This document shows, one piece after another, positions 1 to 9,785 of a stretch of DNA of 64,000 nt. Origin of the DNA: a candidate division KSB3 bacterium (GTDB lineage: Bacteria; Moduliflexota; Moduliflexia; Moduliflexales; Moduliflexaceae). Within the stretch, counting starts at the first letter, position 1. Each line of letters begins with the position of its first letter. A program made the translations under genes and the position numbers. The DNA lies in contig PDSJ01000011.1 in assembly GCA_002748425.1 (NCBI GenBank), positions 124,001-188,000 on the forward strand, given 5' to 3'. The notes under the pieces were generated by a model, which was not told where the DNA came from, did not search any database, and worked only from the letters and a program-made list of their open reading frames with translations.

Positions 1-1724
1 TGAGTGTCACAGCGCTTGCCCTCAACGAACGTCTTCTGATCTCGAATTGGCTTGACTCCGATCTCTGCCTGTGGGACCCGTCAACAGCGACACTTCTCGG
101 AAAATTACAGGGTCACAGAAGCCCGGTAAAAACGGCGGCAATCTCCACAGATGCGCGTTTTGCCGTATCAGGAAGTTTTGATACTGATATCCGGCGCTGG
201 GATTTGCAGACTCACACATGTCTGCAGGTCTACAAGGGACACGAAGGGCCGGTCACGAGTCTGGCGATGACGGCTGACGGAAAATTTTTTCTTTCAGGAA
301 GTATGGATAAGACAATTCGTCTTTGGGATGTCAACACTGCAAAATGCCTGAGAACGTTTGAGGGGCATACGGGTAGTGTCACAACGCTTGCCGTGAGTCC
401 TCATGGGAGATTTGCGCTCTCTCACGGGCAAGACAAACGTGTGCGACTCTGGCGTGTTGATGCCGGAATTCCCCGTTATCATGCTTCTCATCAGGTCTGC
501 CTCCAGCAGGATCACCGGGCGCTTTACAGCTTGCGCAAACGTTTTTATAAGTTATTATCGCGAGCCAGTCTGGCGGCTCATACCGGAAAATTGTCCACAG
601 CCTATACCTTTTTATCGCTGGCCAGAGCTGTTCCCGGATATGAACGCGATCCCGAGGTAAAAGCCCTGAATGCACACCTGGGCACTTTGCTGCAACGGAA
701 AACATTACGTGAAGGGCATGTAATAAAAACTCTCCACGGTCACACAAATACGATTAGCACAGTTGCCGTTACACCCGACGGACGCTTTGCAGTATCGGGC
801 AGTCGAGATCACGATTTACGAGTGTGGGTGCTTTCAACAGGCGTCTGTTTACGACACCTGCAGGGACATCGTGATGCAATCTCTTGTGTAGATATCAGCA
901 AGGATAAGCGCTTCGTAGTGTCTGGCAGCTGGGACAAGACTCTGCGTTTCTGGGCGCTGACAACGGGGGAATGCCTGAAAGAGTTCAGAGGACATGAAGA
1001 CTATATCAGCGCCGCAGCAATAGCTCCCGACGGACGGCTTGCGATTTCGGGAAGTCAAGACAGCACTATACGTTTATGGCCCCTGCTCACGGAAAAACAT
1101 CTTGAACTGTTTCACGGGTTAATGACGCCGCTTGAAGATGCCTGTAAAGCTGCTGAATTGACGACAACAAAATGCCTTCATGTGCTTCGCGGACACACGG
1201 CTGATGTCTCAGCCCTCGCCATTTCCCCTGACGGACGCTTTGCCGTCTCCGGAAGCTGGGATAATACACTGGGTGTATGGTCACTCAAAACCGGAAAACG
1301 CCAGGCGAGACTCGAAGGACACGAGGGAGCCGTCACAGCCGTTGCGATCAGCTCAAACGGACGGCTTCTCTTATCCGGAAGTCGTGACACGACCATACGC
1401 TTATGGAGTGTTCCTCGACAACGTTGTCTCAGAGTTTTTCACGGGCATGATCGCATTATCAGTGATGTGGCGTTAACTGCAGACGGACGATTTGCGCTTT
1501 CCGCAAGTTGGGATAAAACGCTGCGCTTGTGGAACGTAGCAACAGGCGAATGCCTTCGAAGCTTCGAACGGCACCAAGATGAGATTGAAGCCGCAGCCCT
1601 GACTCCTGATGGCCGTTTTGCCGTATCAGGTGGAAGAGATCGTCTGCTGCAGATTTGGGAATTCGACTGGATACTGGCCGCTCCCGAGCAACAGGACAGG
1701 ACCAATACGTCTCGGCTGATATAA
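1..1724 (+). CDS. WD40-repeat protein, 5' end cut by window edge
   Basis: The frame (codons beginning at base 3) is open to the left edge, so the gene starts outside the window; the first internal ATG at 204 is not the real start. About 11 WD40 blades are visible, each with the GH...SPDGRF.SGS.D.T.RLW pattern. Four (the first partial) precede and seven follow a helical segment encoded at about 474-716, which has a VPGYERDPE core and ends RKTLR. The same segment and a seven-blade C-terminal block occur in the protein at 4945-9762, so the two are paralogues. That relative begins with a Ser/Thr kinase and TPRs, so this gene probably does too, but this is inference. WD40 propellers are protein-binding scaffolds; no enzyme is visible in the part seen. 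Blade 7 carries a longer loop (about 1096-1170). Confidence 0.93.
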   Translation, partial: SVTALALNERLLISNWLDSDLCLWDPSTATLLGKLQGHRSPVKTAAISTDARFAVSGSFDTDIRRWDLQTHTCLQVYKGHEGPVTSLAMTADGKFFLSGSMDKTIRLWDVNTAKCLRTFEGHTGSVTTLAVSPHGRFALSHGQDKRVRLWRVDAGIPRYHASHQVCLQQDHRALYSLRKRFYKLLSRASLAAHTGKLSTAYTFLSLARAVPGYERDPEVKALNAHLGTLLQRKTLREGHVIKTLHGHTNTISTVAVTPDGRFAVSGSRDHDLRVWVLSTGVCLRHLQGHRDAISCVDISKDKRFVVSGSWDKTLRFWALTTGECLKEFRGHEDYISAAAIAPDGRLAISGSQDSTIRLWPLLTEKHLELFHGLMTPLEDACKAAELTTTKCLHVLRGHTADVSALAISPDGRFAVSGSWDNTLGVWSLKTGKRQARLEGHEGAVTAVAISSNGRLLLSGSRDTTIRLWSVPRQRCLRVFHGHDRIISDVALTADGRFALSASWDKTLRLWNVATGECLRSFERHQDEIEAAALTPDGRFAVSGGRDRLLQIWEFDWILAAPEQQDRTNTSRLI

Positions 1725-1873
1725 GCGATCATACGTACACATTCATCACAGAGATGGACGCTCTTGATCAAAAGGATTGCTGACGGATATGGACCTAAAC
1801 AACAATTTTTCCACAATGACATCTCTAGGAAGAGACGTGAGTCTGCGATAAGAGACGCACGAGGACAAGATTT

Positions 1874-4042
1874 ATGCGTGTAGAATTGCATGTCACAAGC
1901 GGCCCGGCTAAGGGGAAACACTTTTATTTCAATACACCGGACTGCTTTCTGTTTGGACGGGCGAAAGATGCCCATATCTCTCTTCCCAACGATTTATATG
2001 TTTCCCGGCAGCACTTCTTCCTGGAAATTTCTCCTCCAGTGTGCAAATTGCGCGATCTGAACAGCAAAAACGGAGTCTTTGTCAATGAAGTGCGCTATGG
2101 TGGACGTATCCCGCTACCCAAAGGAATTAAACAAGCCCCAATCAATGAAGTCCTGTTGAAGCATGGCGATAAAATCGTTGTCGGTGATACTTGTATCACG
2201 GTTTCTATCCAAATCATGAACGCTCACAACAGGATCGCGTACGCTCAGAGCCCTATACGTTGCAGTTTGTGTCAAAAAGACATGTCTCATGAAATACAGG
2301 GACTCGAAAAGACGCCATTACAGCGCCATATCTGTGTAAGCTGTCGAGAAAAAATCGTTATCAGGCCCGGCGCCGCTCCTGAAAAACAGCTTCTTCTTTC
2401 CGACAGCCCTTCGGTGAAAAGGTACTCAACACGGGTTCATCAGCTCGAAGGATTCCAGATCGAAGAAAAAATCGGCAAAGGGACACTTGGAACCGTGTAT
2501 AAAGCGCGTGAAAAGGCAACCGGCAGGCTGGTTGCCATCAAAAAATTTCATCCGCATATTCAGATCAACAACGAAAAATTACGTTTACTTCAACGAGAGC
2601 TCTTTGCCATTCAGCAACTTCGGCATAAGCACATTGTTCAATTCTTCGGGTATAAAAACATCGGTAATTCTCTCTATTTCATGTTCGAATATATCGATGG
2701 GATTTCCCTGAGACAATTAATGCTATCCTATCATGGACAGGTGCCTTTAGACGAAGCTATCCAAATTTTCTGGGGAAGTCTGGAGGGGTTGGCTTTTGCA
2801 CATCGGGCAAAAATTTCGCGCAGAAGCCTTGACGGACGTTTACATACCTGGAACGGGGTCGTACATCGTGAACTCTCGCCGCAAAATATCATTCTCAGCA
2901 AAGAAGGGACAACGTGGATAGCCAAAATCACCGACTTTCACCTCCATCGAAGTTTAGAGGAATCCGGTATTACCAGCGTTAGCTCGCCAGGAAGTCTCTT
3001 AAAAGAGCCGATGTACTGGCCTCGCGAGTACCTGACACACTACAAGCATGTGAGCCCGCCGACAGATGTGTTTTCGCTCGCAGCCATTTTCTATGAGATG
3101 ATCACTGGCCACTGGGTTCGAGATGGCTTTCAGGCTTTGTTTGAACAATGCAGACAAAACGGCTGCCTGCCGTCAATTTCCGACTACCTCAACGTCATCG
3201 TCACAAACCCGCCTGTCCCAATTCGCAAACGGAATCCAAACATTCCGGCAACACTGGCTACGGTCCTTGACAATGCATTAAACGAACAGGAATTACCGCA
3301 TGATGAAAAGCATATGACGAAATTGCTCGAGCAACTCCGCTACCGGGATGCAGCAGCCTTTCGCGACGCGCTTATCCATGCCTTGCATCAGGAGGACGGG
3401 AAAGCTTCCCCTTCTCAAGAAATGCCGCCGCGCTCTTCTTCCCCTGCTCCGAAAGGGAAGACTCGCACATCTACTTCAATTATGTTCTCAAGTGCTCAAA
3501 CAGGAGAAAGCAGAGAGGCGGCACTGCTGGTCGTCGATCTCGCACAGTCCACGCAATATGCCCTTGATATGGGCGATACAAATTTCAGCACTCTGGTTGG
3601 AAAAATGTTAACACGTGTCAGGATGCATTCTTCCTCCAGAGAACTCTTGTTTCTAAAAGGTACCGGAGATGGATTTCTCTCGCTGTTCCGCTCGCTTCCT
3701 GCTGCGCTTTCTCTGGCATTAACATACTTGCGCGAGCCTGTCGATCCGACAATTGGTGTACGTCTTGCCCTGCATTGGGGACGGATCAAGATAGGAGTCC
3801 AGGGAGATATTCTGGGAATGGAGGTCCATCGCGTCAGCCGACTCGAAAGCATAAACAGTCGTGAGCGGCTCCCTTCTGAAAAGCACTATAAGGACTTTCC
3901 GAGTACAAACCGTATTCTCATGACATCAGTCGGACGAGAGCACCTGCCTCCCCAGATGCAGGAGCTGTTTCAACCAGCGGGAAAATTTCAGCTTCATGGA
4001 CTGGATGAAGCGTGTGATTTATGGGTATGTTTCGAGAGATAA
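1874..4042 (+). CDS. FHA - zinc ribbon - Ser/Thr pseudokinase - class III cyclase-like protein
   Basis: 722 residues. An FHA domain (about 1-115; FGRA, SRQH and NSKNG motifs) binds phosphothreonine in known families. Two CxxC pairs (C130/C133, C154/C157) form a zinc-ribbon-like element. A Ser/Thr kinase fold (about 194-520) keeps the glycine loop (GKGTLG) and VAIKK lysine (K223), but the catalytic HRD is HRE (E333) and DFG is DFH (H356), so catalysis is doubtful. The C-terminus (about 545-722) looks like a class III nucleotide cyclase domain: both metal-type aspartates (D555 in VVDLAQST, D599 in GTGDGF) and K595 are present, and the usual Asn of the NxxxR motif is His (HRVSR). A weak ribosome site (gagga) precedes the ATG. 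It lies in line with a PP2C phosphatase and two further kinases. Likely a phospho-dependent scaffold or second-messenger protein; activity is unproven. Confidence 0.9.
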   Translation: MRVELHVTSGPAKGKHFYFNTPDCFLFGRAKDAHISLPNDLYVSRQHFFLEISPPVCKLRDLNSKNGVFVNEVRYGGRIPLPKGIKQAPINEVLLKHGDKIVVGDTCITVSIQIMNAHNRIAYAQSPIRCSLCQKDMSHEIQGLEKTPLQRHICVSCREKIVIRPGAAPEKQLLLSDSPSVKRYSTRVHQLEGFQIEEKIGKGTLGTVYKAREKATGRLVAIKKFHPHIQINNEKLRLLQRELFAIQQLRHKHIVQFFGYKNIGNSLYFMFEYIDGISLRQLMLSYHGQVPLDEAIQIFWGSLEGLAFAHRAKISRRSLDGRLHTWNGVVHRELSPQNIILSKEGTTWIAKITDFHLHRSLEESGITSVSSPGSLLKEPMYWPREYLTHYKHVSPPTDVFSLAAIFYEMITGHWVRDGFQALFEQCRQNGCLPSISDYLNVIVTNPPVPIRKRNPNIPATLATVLDNALNEQELPHDEKHMTKLLEQLRYRDAAAFRDALIHALHQEDGKASPSQEMPPRSSSPAPKGKTRTSTSIMFSSAQTGESREAALLVVDLAQSTQYALDMGDTNFSTLVGKMLTRVRMHSSSRELLFLKGTGDGFLSLFRSLPAALSLALTYLREPVDPTIGVRLALHWGRIKIGVQGDILGMEVHRVSRLESINSRERLPSEKHYKDFPSTNRILMTSVGREHLPPQMQELFQPAGKFQLHGLDEACDLWVCFER

Positions 4043-4156
4043 CAACGCACAGAGACGATTTCCTGTAAAGACCTGTTCAGCATATCATGACGACAGCTTT
4101 GGAGAAAAATCGCCTGTTTTTCAAATGCTGTCAACACATGGTGAAGATAAAAAATA

Positions 4157-4897
4157 ATGACTCTGAAAGGAATTGGGCTGACAGACGTTGGACGTAAACG
4201 CCGCCACAATGAGGACGCCTTTTTGTGCAAGCTTGATGAACAGCTCTTCATTGTCGCGGATGGGATGGGCGGGAGAGCGGCAGGAGAAACTGCGAGCAAG
4301 GCGGTCGTTACCGTCTTGCCGATGTTGTTGCGCAAGAGGCTTGATGCTCTTGAGAATGCGAGTCCCGGCTCAATTAGCTATGTCCTTGCAAAGGCTCTTG
4401 AAGAATTAAGCTGGAATTTGCATCAACAATCTCAGAACATCCCTCAAATTCGGGGACTGGGTTCCACAGTAGCTTTGTTGCTTGTTCGGAATGAGATGGC
4501 GTATATTGCGTGTGCCGGAGACAGCCGAGTCTATCTATACCGTAAAGGCCGACTCATCCAAATCAGCAAGGACCAGACCGTTGCCGCTGCACTTGTTCGC
4601 AGTGGATATCTCAGACCGGACAACGCTGGTTCGCATCCTTTAAGTCATGCCCTGGAAGAATACATCGGGAAGGAAGGCAAGTTACATCCGAATGTCTGGT
4701 GTAAAAAAATTTATGCTAACGACCGATGGCTACTTTGCTCAGACGGCCTGACAAAGGGGATTTCGGATCGTGAATTGTCTGAACTGCTCAATGCGGATAT
4801 TCAGGCTGGCGCTCTCTGCCAGCAGCTCATATCGCACGCGAGAACTGCTGACGGGACCGATAATATTACTGCTATCGTCATAGACGTTCTTGATTAA
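4157..4897 (+). CDS. PP2C-family (PPM) Ser/Thr protein phosphatase
   Basis: 246 residues, the usual length of bacterial stand-alone PP2C phosphatases (Stp/PrpC type), which remove phosphate from Ser/Thr using two metal ions. Visible motifs in order: RHNEDAF near the N-terminus, VADGMGG (metal-binding Asp-Gly), GLGSTVALL, AGDSRVYLYR, CSDGLTKGISD and DGTDNITAIV at the C-terminus, so the metal-coordinating acidic residues are all present. No transmembrane segment; cytoplasmic. The segment around HPLSHALEEYIG is less typical than the usual N.LT.ALG. It sits between two kinase-domain genes (114 bp and 47 bp gaps, same strand), so it most likely reverses their phosphorylation. No clear Shine-Dalgarno is visible before the ATG. 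Confidence 0.95.
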   Translation: MTLKGIGLTDVGRKRRHNEDAFLCKLDEQLFIVADGMGGRAAGETASKAVVTVLPMLLRKRLDALENASPGSISYVLAKALEELSWNLHQQSQNIPQIRGLGSTVALLLVRNEMAYIACAGDSRVYLYRKGRLIQISKDQTVAAALVRSGYLRPDNAGSHPLSHALEEYIGKEGKLHPNVWCKKIYANDRWLLCSDGLTKGISDRELSELLNADIQAGALCQQLISHARTADGTDNITAIVIDVLD

Positions 4898-4944
4898 AAC
4901 GTTCTGTCGTAGAGATGTCTATCCAGTAAAAGGACAAAGCCGCC

Positions 4945-7900
4945 ATGTCAGAAAAAGACGATCGAACTTTGACCGGCAGGGGGATACGTTCCCCGGAACC
5001 GGATCAGACCTTGACTTCCGGGAGAAGACTACGCGAGCCGCTCCCTGCGCAAGAAGGTGCACATGCCAAGCGTGTAGATGCGCATGGACAAGCTGCGTCC
5101 ACTGCTGAGGCCGAAAATACTCATGTTCCATCGCTCGACCTGACCCTTTCCTCTGAGAAGTCCCATACCAGCACCTCACACCGCGTCACATTTTCAAAAG
5201 GCAGTCGTGGAGAACGAAGGCTGACACAAGCAGCGAATCATGAGGACAGAGAACGACTCACTGATAAAGTCAACTGGGAGGTCGGAGATGTCATTGACGG
5301 GAAGTTTGAAGTGCTGGAACTGATCGGACGCGGTGGCATGGGTGTTGTCTATCGGGTTCATCATAAAGAGTGGCAGCTCGAAATGGCCGTCAAGATGCCC
5401 TTGACCCATCTGGTATCTGATGATGCCTCCAAAAGAAGATTTATCCGGGAAGCCCAAACCTGGGTCGATCTCGGGCTCCATCTGAATATTGTCCAATGTT
5501 GGTACGTTCGAGAATTCGGTGGCATTCCACGAGTCTTTATGGATTATGTTGATGGCGGAAGCCTGCGGGACTGGATCAAAGAAAAGCGCGTCAGAGCAGG
5601 CGAATGGGACAAAATTCTCGACCTCATTATTCAAGCCTGCGATGGACTGGGGTATGCCCACAATCATGGGGTGGAAGTGCACCGGGATGTCAAACCCGGT
5701 AATCTGCTTTTAACCGCTAAAGGTGAACTTCTGGTCACTGATTTCGGCATTGTCAAACGCGCAGGCTCAGAAGACATCGAAGTGTCGTCCAGTGCTGAGA
5801 CGCACGGGCATGCTTCCGGCGGCGTGCATACGATTACGGCAACCGGTTCAGAGTTGGGAACTCCTGAATACGGTGCGCCAGAGCAGTGGGGAGAGGCCAG
5901 ACACGCCGACTGCCGGGCCGATATTTATGCCCTGGGCGTCATTCTTTTCGAGCTTTGCTGCGGACGGCGTCCATTTGACGACGGCAGTCACAGTGAACCG
6001 GTGCATGTGATTATCGGACGGCATTTATCAAGTTCCCCTCCGGATCCGAGAACGTTTAATCCCGATGTGCCTAAGGCGCTCTCTCAAATGATCCTGACCT
6101 GTCTCGAAAAAGACCCTGGGAACCGTCCGGATTCGATGCTCGATTTGCGTAACGCCCTCACACATATCTATCGCGATGTGCTCGGGAAAAATTATCGGCG
6201 GATGATTCCTCAAGCAGCCGATCTTCGCTCGGACGCCTTGAATAACCGAGCCGTGTCATTCCTTGATCTGAATCGGGAACAGGAAGCCTTTCTTTCATGG
6301 AATGAAGCCCTGAAACTTGATGCCTATCATCCGGAATCATTGTATAACAAAGCGCTGTTACAATGGAGAGCCGCCGAGATTACCGATTGCGAGGTTGTCA
6401 GGCTGCTCACAGAAGCCAAACATGTCACCAGGCGTTTCAGTATCTATCTGGGCTTCATTCATTTAGAGCGCGGAGCCGCAGAACAAGCGGAACAAGAATT
6501 TCTCTCTGCTCTCAAAGATCAAGAATTCTCCAAAAATGCCTCACTATGGCGTGCCTTAGGCGATTCTCAGCTTGCGCAATCAAAATTTCTCGAAGCTGTC
6601 AGGTCCTACCACAATGCCCTAGACGTTGGCCCTCGGGATTTTGAAAGTCTCAACCGGCGGGCTCTGGCCCATAGAGGGACACGAGAAATCAGCGAAAAGC
6701 GACTATTATATCGCTGGCAGCGTTGTAACTGTTTTTTCGGCAGCGGACATACAGGAAGCATTCTCTCTGTGGCGATAAGCCCGGACGGACGTTATGCCGT
6801 CTCCGGAGGAGAAGATAAAATCGTGCGGGTCTGGAACCCGAACAGTCGAGAATGCCTGTGGAGTCTCAAAGGCCATGACGATCACGTCTTGTCTGTCGCG
6901 ATCACGGCTGATGGAAAGTCTGCCGTATCAGGAAGCCGGGATAAAAGTATTCGTTTGTGGGATATCGAACAGGGCAGAGCGCTCAGAACCTTTCGAGGAC
7001 ATCGTGGCTGGGTGAATATCGTTAAAATTACACCGGATGGGAAACGGATTATATCAGGGAGCCGAGACAACACAATCCGTAAATGGGAGATCCCTACAGG
7101 AAAGTGCTTTTGGACGTCGGATACGTTTAAGCATGCGATCAATGCTCTTGCCGTGACGCCGGACGGTCGTTATGCGCTTTCCGGCCATGATGAAGAAAAC
7201 CTTTATCTCTGGGATTTGGCAAGCGGAAAACGCAGCGAACGAAAATTCTATGGGTCCTCACTTGAGAACCTGGGGTTTTTTGCCTCTACCGTCTCATCAC
7301 TGAGCATTTCAGACGATGGGGCTTTTGCAGTAGTCGGCACTCCGAACGCGAGTGTACAAATCTGGGATCTCAACTCCGGTCAGGAAATAAAGAGGCTCAA
7401 GGGCGGACACGACGAAAAGATTACCAGCGTCAGTGTCATTCCCGGCAGACATCTTATTCTCTCCGGGAGTGAAGATGCGACCTTGGGACTCTGGGATCTC
7501 GAGTCAAACGAACATATCTGGACCTTTGAAGGCCATCGGGGTAATGTAACTTCAGTGGCGACAGCCCGACAGGGCCAGCTCGCCATCTCTGCCGGTCAAG
7601 ATTCGACCATACGTGTATGGAATGTGATGACCCGGGAAGCCCTCTGGACGTTGTGGGGGAATCAAGGGCACACAGAAGGAGTCACGAGCGTCGCCTTCGC
7701 TCTGCTTGGACGTTTTATCGTCTCTGCCAGCCGAGATATGAGTCTCCGTTTATGGGATGTGAAAAGTGCGAAATGCCTTCGAACCCTTAAAGGCCATAGC
7801 AAGGAGGTGACCTGTCTCGCCGTCACGCCGGATGGCCGTTCGGCCTTATCAGGGAGTCGGGATCTAACGCTTTTACTGTGGGACCTCGGGACAGGACACG

Positions 7901-9762
7901 TTATCAGAACGTTTAAAGGGCACCGTGGGCCTGTTACGGCTGTTGTCATAAGTCCTGACGGGCAACGCGCGATTTCCGGCAGCGCCGATCGAACCCTGCG
8001 CCTGTGGAACCTCCAAAAGGGGAAAGTCCTTCGAATATTTCAGGGGCATCATGACTGCATCACGAGTCTTGACGTCACACCTGATGGACGTTTTGTCGTC
8101 TCAGGGAGCCGGGACACCACGATCCGCCTCTGGAATATTTCCAGTGGAAAATGCGTCAGAACGCTTCAAGGGCATACCAAAAGCGTGAACTCCGTCAAAG
8201 TGCTTTCAGACGGCCGCTTCGTCGTCTCAGGAAGTGCCGACCACGATTTGCGCCTCTGGCATCTTGCGACAGAGAAATGTGTTCTGGTCTTTCGCGGACA
8301 TAAAGAACCCGTCCATGCCGTCGCAGTCACTCCTGATCGTCGTTTTGTGGTGTCTGGAGGTGAAGACAGCACGGTTCGCCTGTGGGAGACAGCGACGGCG
8401 AAGTGTCTGCGAACTTTTAACGGACATCTGGATACCGTCTCGTCTCTGATCGTCTCCCTTAACGGAGAATACATCATTTCAGGCAGTACTGATGCGAGTT
8501 TACGTTTATGGGATTTAGACCTGCCGGAAGCCGAGCACTACGAGGCTTCGCTTCAAGTCTGCCGCCAGCAAAATCATGAAGAGATTCAACTTTCATCAGA
8601 ACGCTTCCAGCAAAGGATGGCCTGGGCCAAAACTGCCTGGGAAAATGGGAAAGCCACTGCTGCATACCGTTACCTGCAGCAGGCTCGTTCGGTTCCCAGT
8701 TATGAACGTGCTCCCGAGGCTCTGGATCTCAGCGCTGAAATCGGAGGAACTCTCCCCCGAAAAACCTTACGTGGAGAATGGATGCTCTGGGCGAGCGAAG
8801 AAGACCACCATGGGCCTCTCCGTGCGATCGCGATCACACCGGACGGGCATTGCATGCTTTCAGGGAGCACAGATACGACATTGTTGTCCTGGGATCTGGA
8901 GACTGGCAAGCGCCTCCAGACCTTCCAGGGACATCGGCTTGCAGTGACTGCCGCCGCCATTACACCAGACGGGCGTTTCGTCATCTCCGGGAGCAAAGAT
9001 ACGGCCCTCTGCCTTTGGGACATTGCCTCCTCACGATGCCTTCGGCATTATGAAGGCCACGAACAGGATGTCACCTGCCTTGCCGTGTCCCAGTATGGCC
9101 GCTTTATTCTCTCCGGGAGTCTTGACGGCACGATCCGCATCTGGAACCCTTCGACCACCGAATGCTTACACGCCTTTACGGGACATAAGCACGGAGTCAC
9201 CGCAGTGGCGGCTCTACCCCTTGATAAGACGTACCTTGTGTCTGGCGGCTCAGACCGTTTGCTGCGATTGTGGGATTATAACAATGGCAAATGTCTGCAG
9301 ACCTATAAAGGTCATCGACTACAAATTACAGTGTTAGCCCTCACACCGGACGGCCGCTATATCGTGTCAGGAAGCGACGATTGCAGCCTCCGCGTATGGC
9401 GGCTCGAAAACGGAGAATGCCTGAGAGTATTGCGCGGGCATGAAAAGGAAATTACCGATCTTGCTTTGACGCCGGACGGGCGTTTTGTCTTTTCCGCCAG
9501 CATGGATAAAAGTATCCAGCTCTGGGAGTTGGCGACTGGTCAGAATTTGTGGGCCTTACGCGGACACAAACAAGAAGTGACCTCTGTCGCGATCTCGCCT
9601 GATGGGCGTTTGCTTGTTTCCGGAGGAGAGGATAATATGATACGCGTCTGTGAGCTGGATTGGGAGCTGGATATCAATGAATCGGCTCCTCCCGTCGGCG
9701 AAGATTCTCCACAGCATTTCACAATGATGAAACGTTTAACCTCATTTTTCCAGACCAGATAA
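4945..9762 (+). CDS. Ser/Thr protein kinase - TPR - 21-blade WD40 protein
   Basis: 1605 residues. After a disordered, charged N-terminus (1-110) comes an intact kinase domain (about 118-395): glycine loop GRGGMGVVY, VKMP lysine, catalytic HRDVKPGN, DFG, and GTPEYGAPEQW. TPR-like helices follow (about 415-575). Then 14 WD40 blades, a helical segment (coding about 8532-8790; VPSYERAPE core, RKTLR end) and 7 more blades, which fits three complete seven-blade propellers. No transmembrane segment, so cytoplasmic. Preceded by an aaagga ribosome site and followed after 23 bp by another FHA-kinase gene. Kinase activity is supported by conserved residues; substrates are unknown, although the neighbouring FHA proteins are obvious candidates. 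Very regular repeats make recombination or assembly collapse possible. Confidence 0.96.
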   Translation: MSEKDDRTLTGRGIRSPEPDQTLTSGRRLREPLPAQEGAHAKRVDAHGQAASTAEAENTHVPSLDLTLSSEKSHTSTSHRVTFSKGSRGERRLTQAANHEDRERLTDKVNWEVGDVIDGKFEVLELIGRGGMGVVYRVHHKEWQLEMAVKMPLTHLVSDDASKRRFIREAQTWVDLGLHLNIVQCWYVREFGGIPRVFMDYVDGGSLRDWIKEKRVRAGEWDKILDLIIQACDGLGYAHNHGVEVHRDVKPGNLLLTAKGELLVTDFGIVKRAGSEDIEVSSSAETHGHASGGVHTITATGSELGTPEYGAPEQWGEARHADCRADIYALGVILFELCCGRRPFDDGSHSEPVHVIIGRHLSSSPPDPRTFNPDVPKALSQMILTCLEKDPGNRPDSMLDLRNALTHIYRDVLGKNYRRMIPQAADLRSDALNNRAVSFLDLNREQEAFLSWNEALKLDAYHPESLYNKALLQWRAAEITDCEVVRLLTEAKHVTRRFSIYLGFIHLERGAAEQAEQEFLSALKDQEFSKNASLWRALGDSQLAQSKFLEAVRSYHNALDVGPRDFESLNRRALAHRGTREISEKRLLYRWQRCNCFFGSGHTGSILSVAISPDGRYAVSGGEDKIVRVWNPNSRECLWSLKGHDDHVLSVAITADGKSAVSGSRDKSIRLWDIEQGRALRTFRGHRGWVNIVKITPDGKRIISGSRDNTIRKWEIPTGKCFWTSDTFKHAINALAVTPDGRYALSGHDEENLYLWDLASGKRSERKFYGSSLENLGFFASTVSSLSISDDGAFAVVGTPNASVQIWDLNSGQEIKRLKGGHDEKITSVSVIPGRHLILSGSEDATLGLWDLESNEHIWTFEGHRGNVTSVATARQGQLAISAGQDSTIRVWNVMTREALWTLWGNQGHTEGVTSVAFALLGRFIVSASRDMSLRLWDVKSAKCLRTLKGHSKEVTCLAVTPDGRSALSGSRDLTLLLWDLGTGHVIRTFKGHRGPVTAVVISPDGQRAISGSADRTLRLWNLQKGKVLRIFQGHHDCITSLDVTPDGRFVVSGSRDTTIRLWNISSGKCVRTLQGHTKSVNSVKVLSDGRFVVSGSADHDLRLWHLATEKCVLVFRGHKEPVHAVAVTPDRRFVVSGGEDSTVRLWETATAKCLRTFNGHLDTVSSLIVSLNGEYIISGSTDASLRLWDLDLPEAEHYEASLQVCRQQNHEEIQLSSERFQQRMAWAKTAWENGKATAAYRYLQQARSVPSYERAPEALDLSAEIGGTLPRKTLRGEWMLWASEEDHHGPLRAIAITPDGHCMLSGSTDTTLLSWDLETGKRLQTFQGHRLAVTAAAITPDGRFVISGSKDTALCLWDIASSRCLRHYEGHEQDVTCLAVSQYGRFILSGSLDGTIRIWNPSTTECLHAFTGHKHGVTAVAALPLDKTYLVSGGSDRLLRLWDYNNGKCLQTYKGHRLQITVLALTPDGRYIVSGSDDCSLRVWRLENGECLRVLRGHEKEITDLALTPDGRFVFSASMDKSIQLWELATGQNLWALRGHKQEVTSVAISPDGRLLVSGGEDNMIRVCELDWELDINESAPPVGEDSPQHFTMMKRLTSFFQTR

Positions 9763-9785
9763 CCACATAAGGAGGACATTGATGT

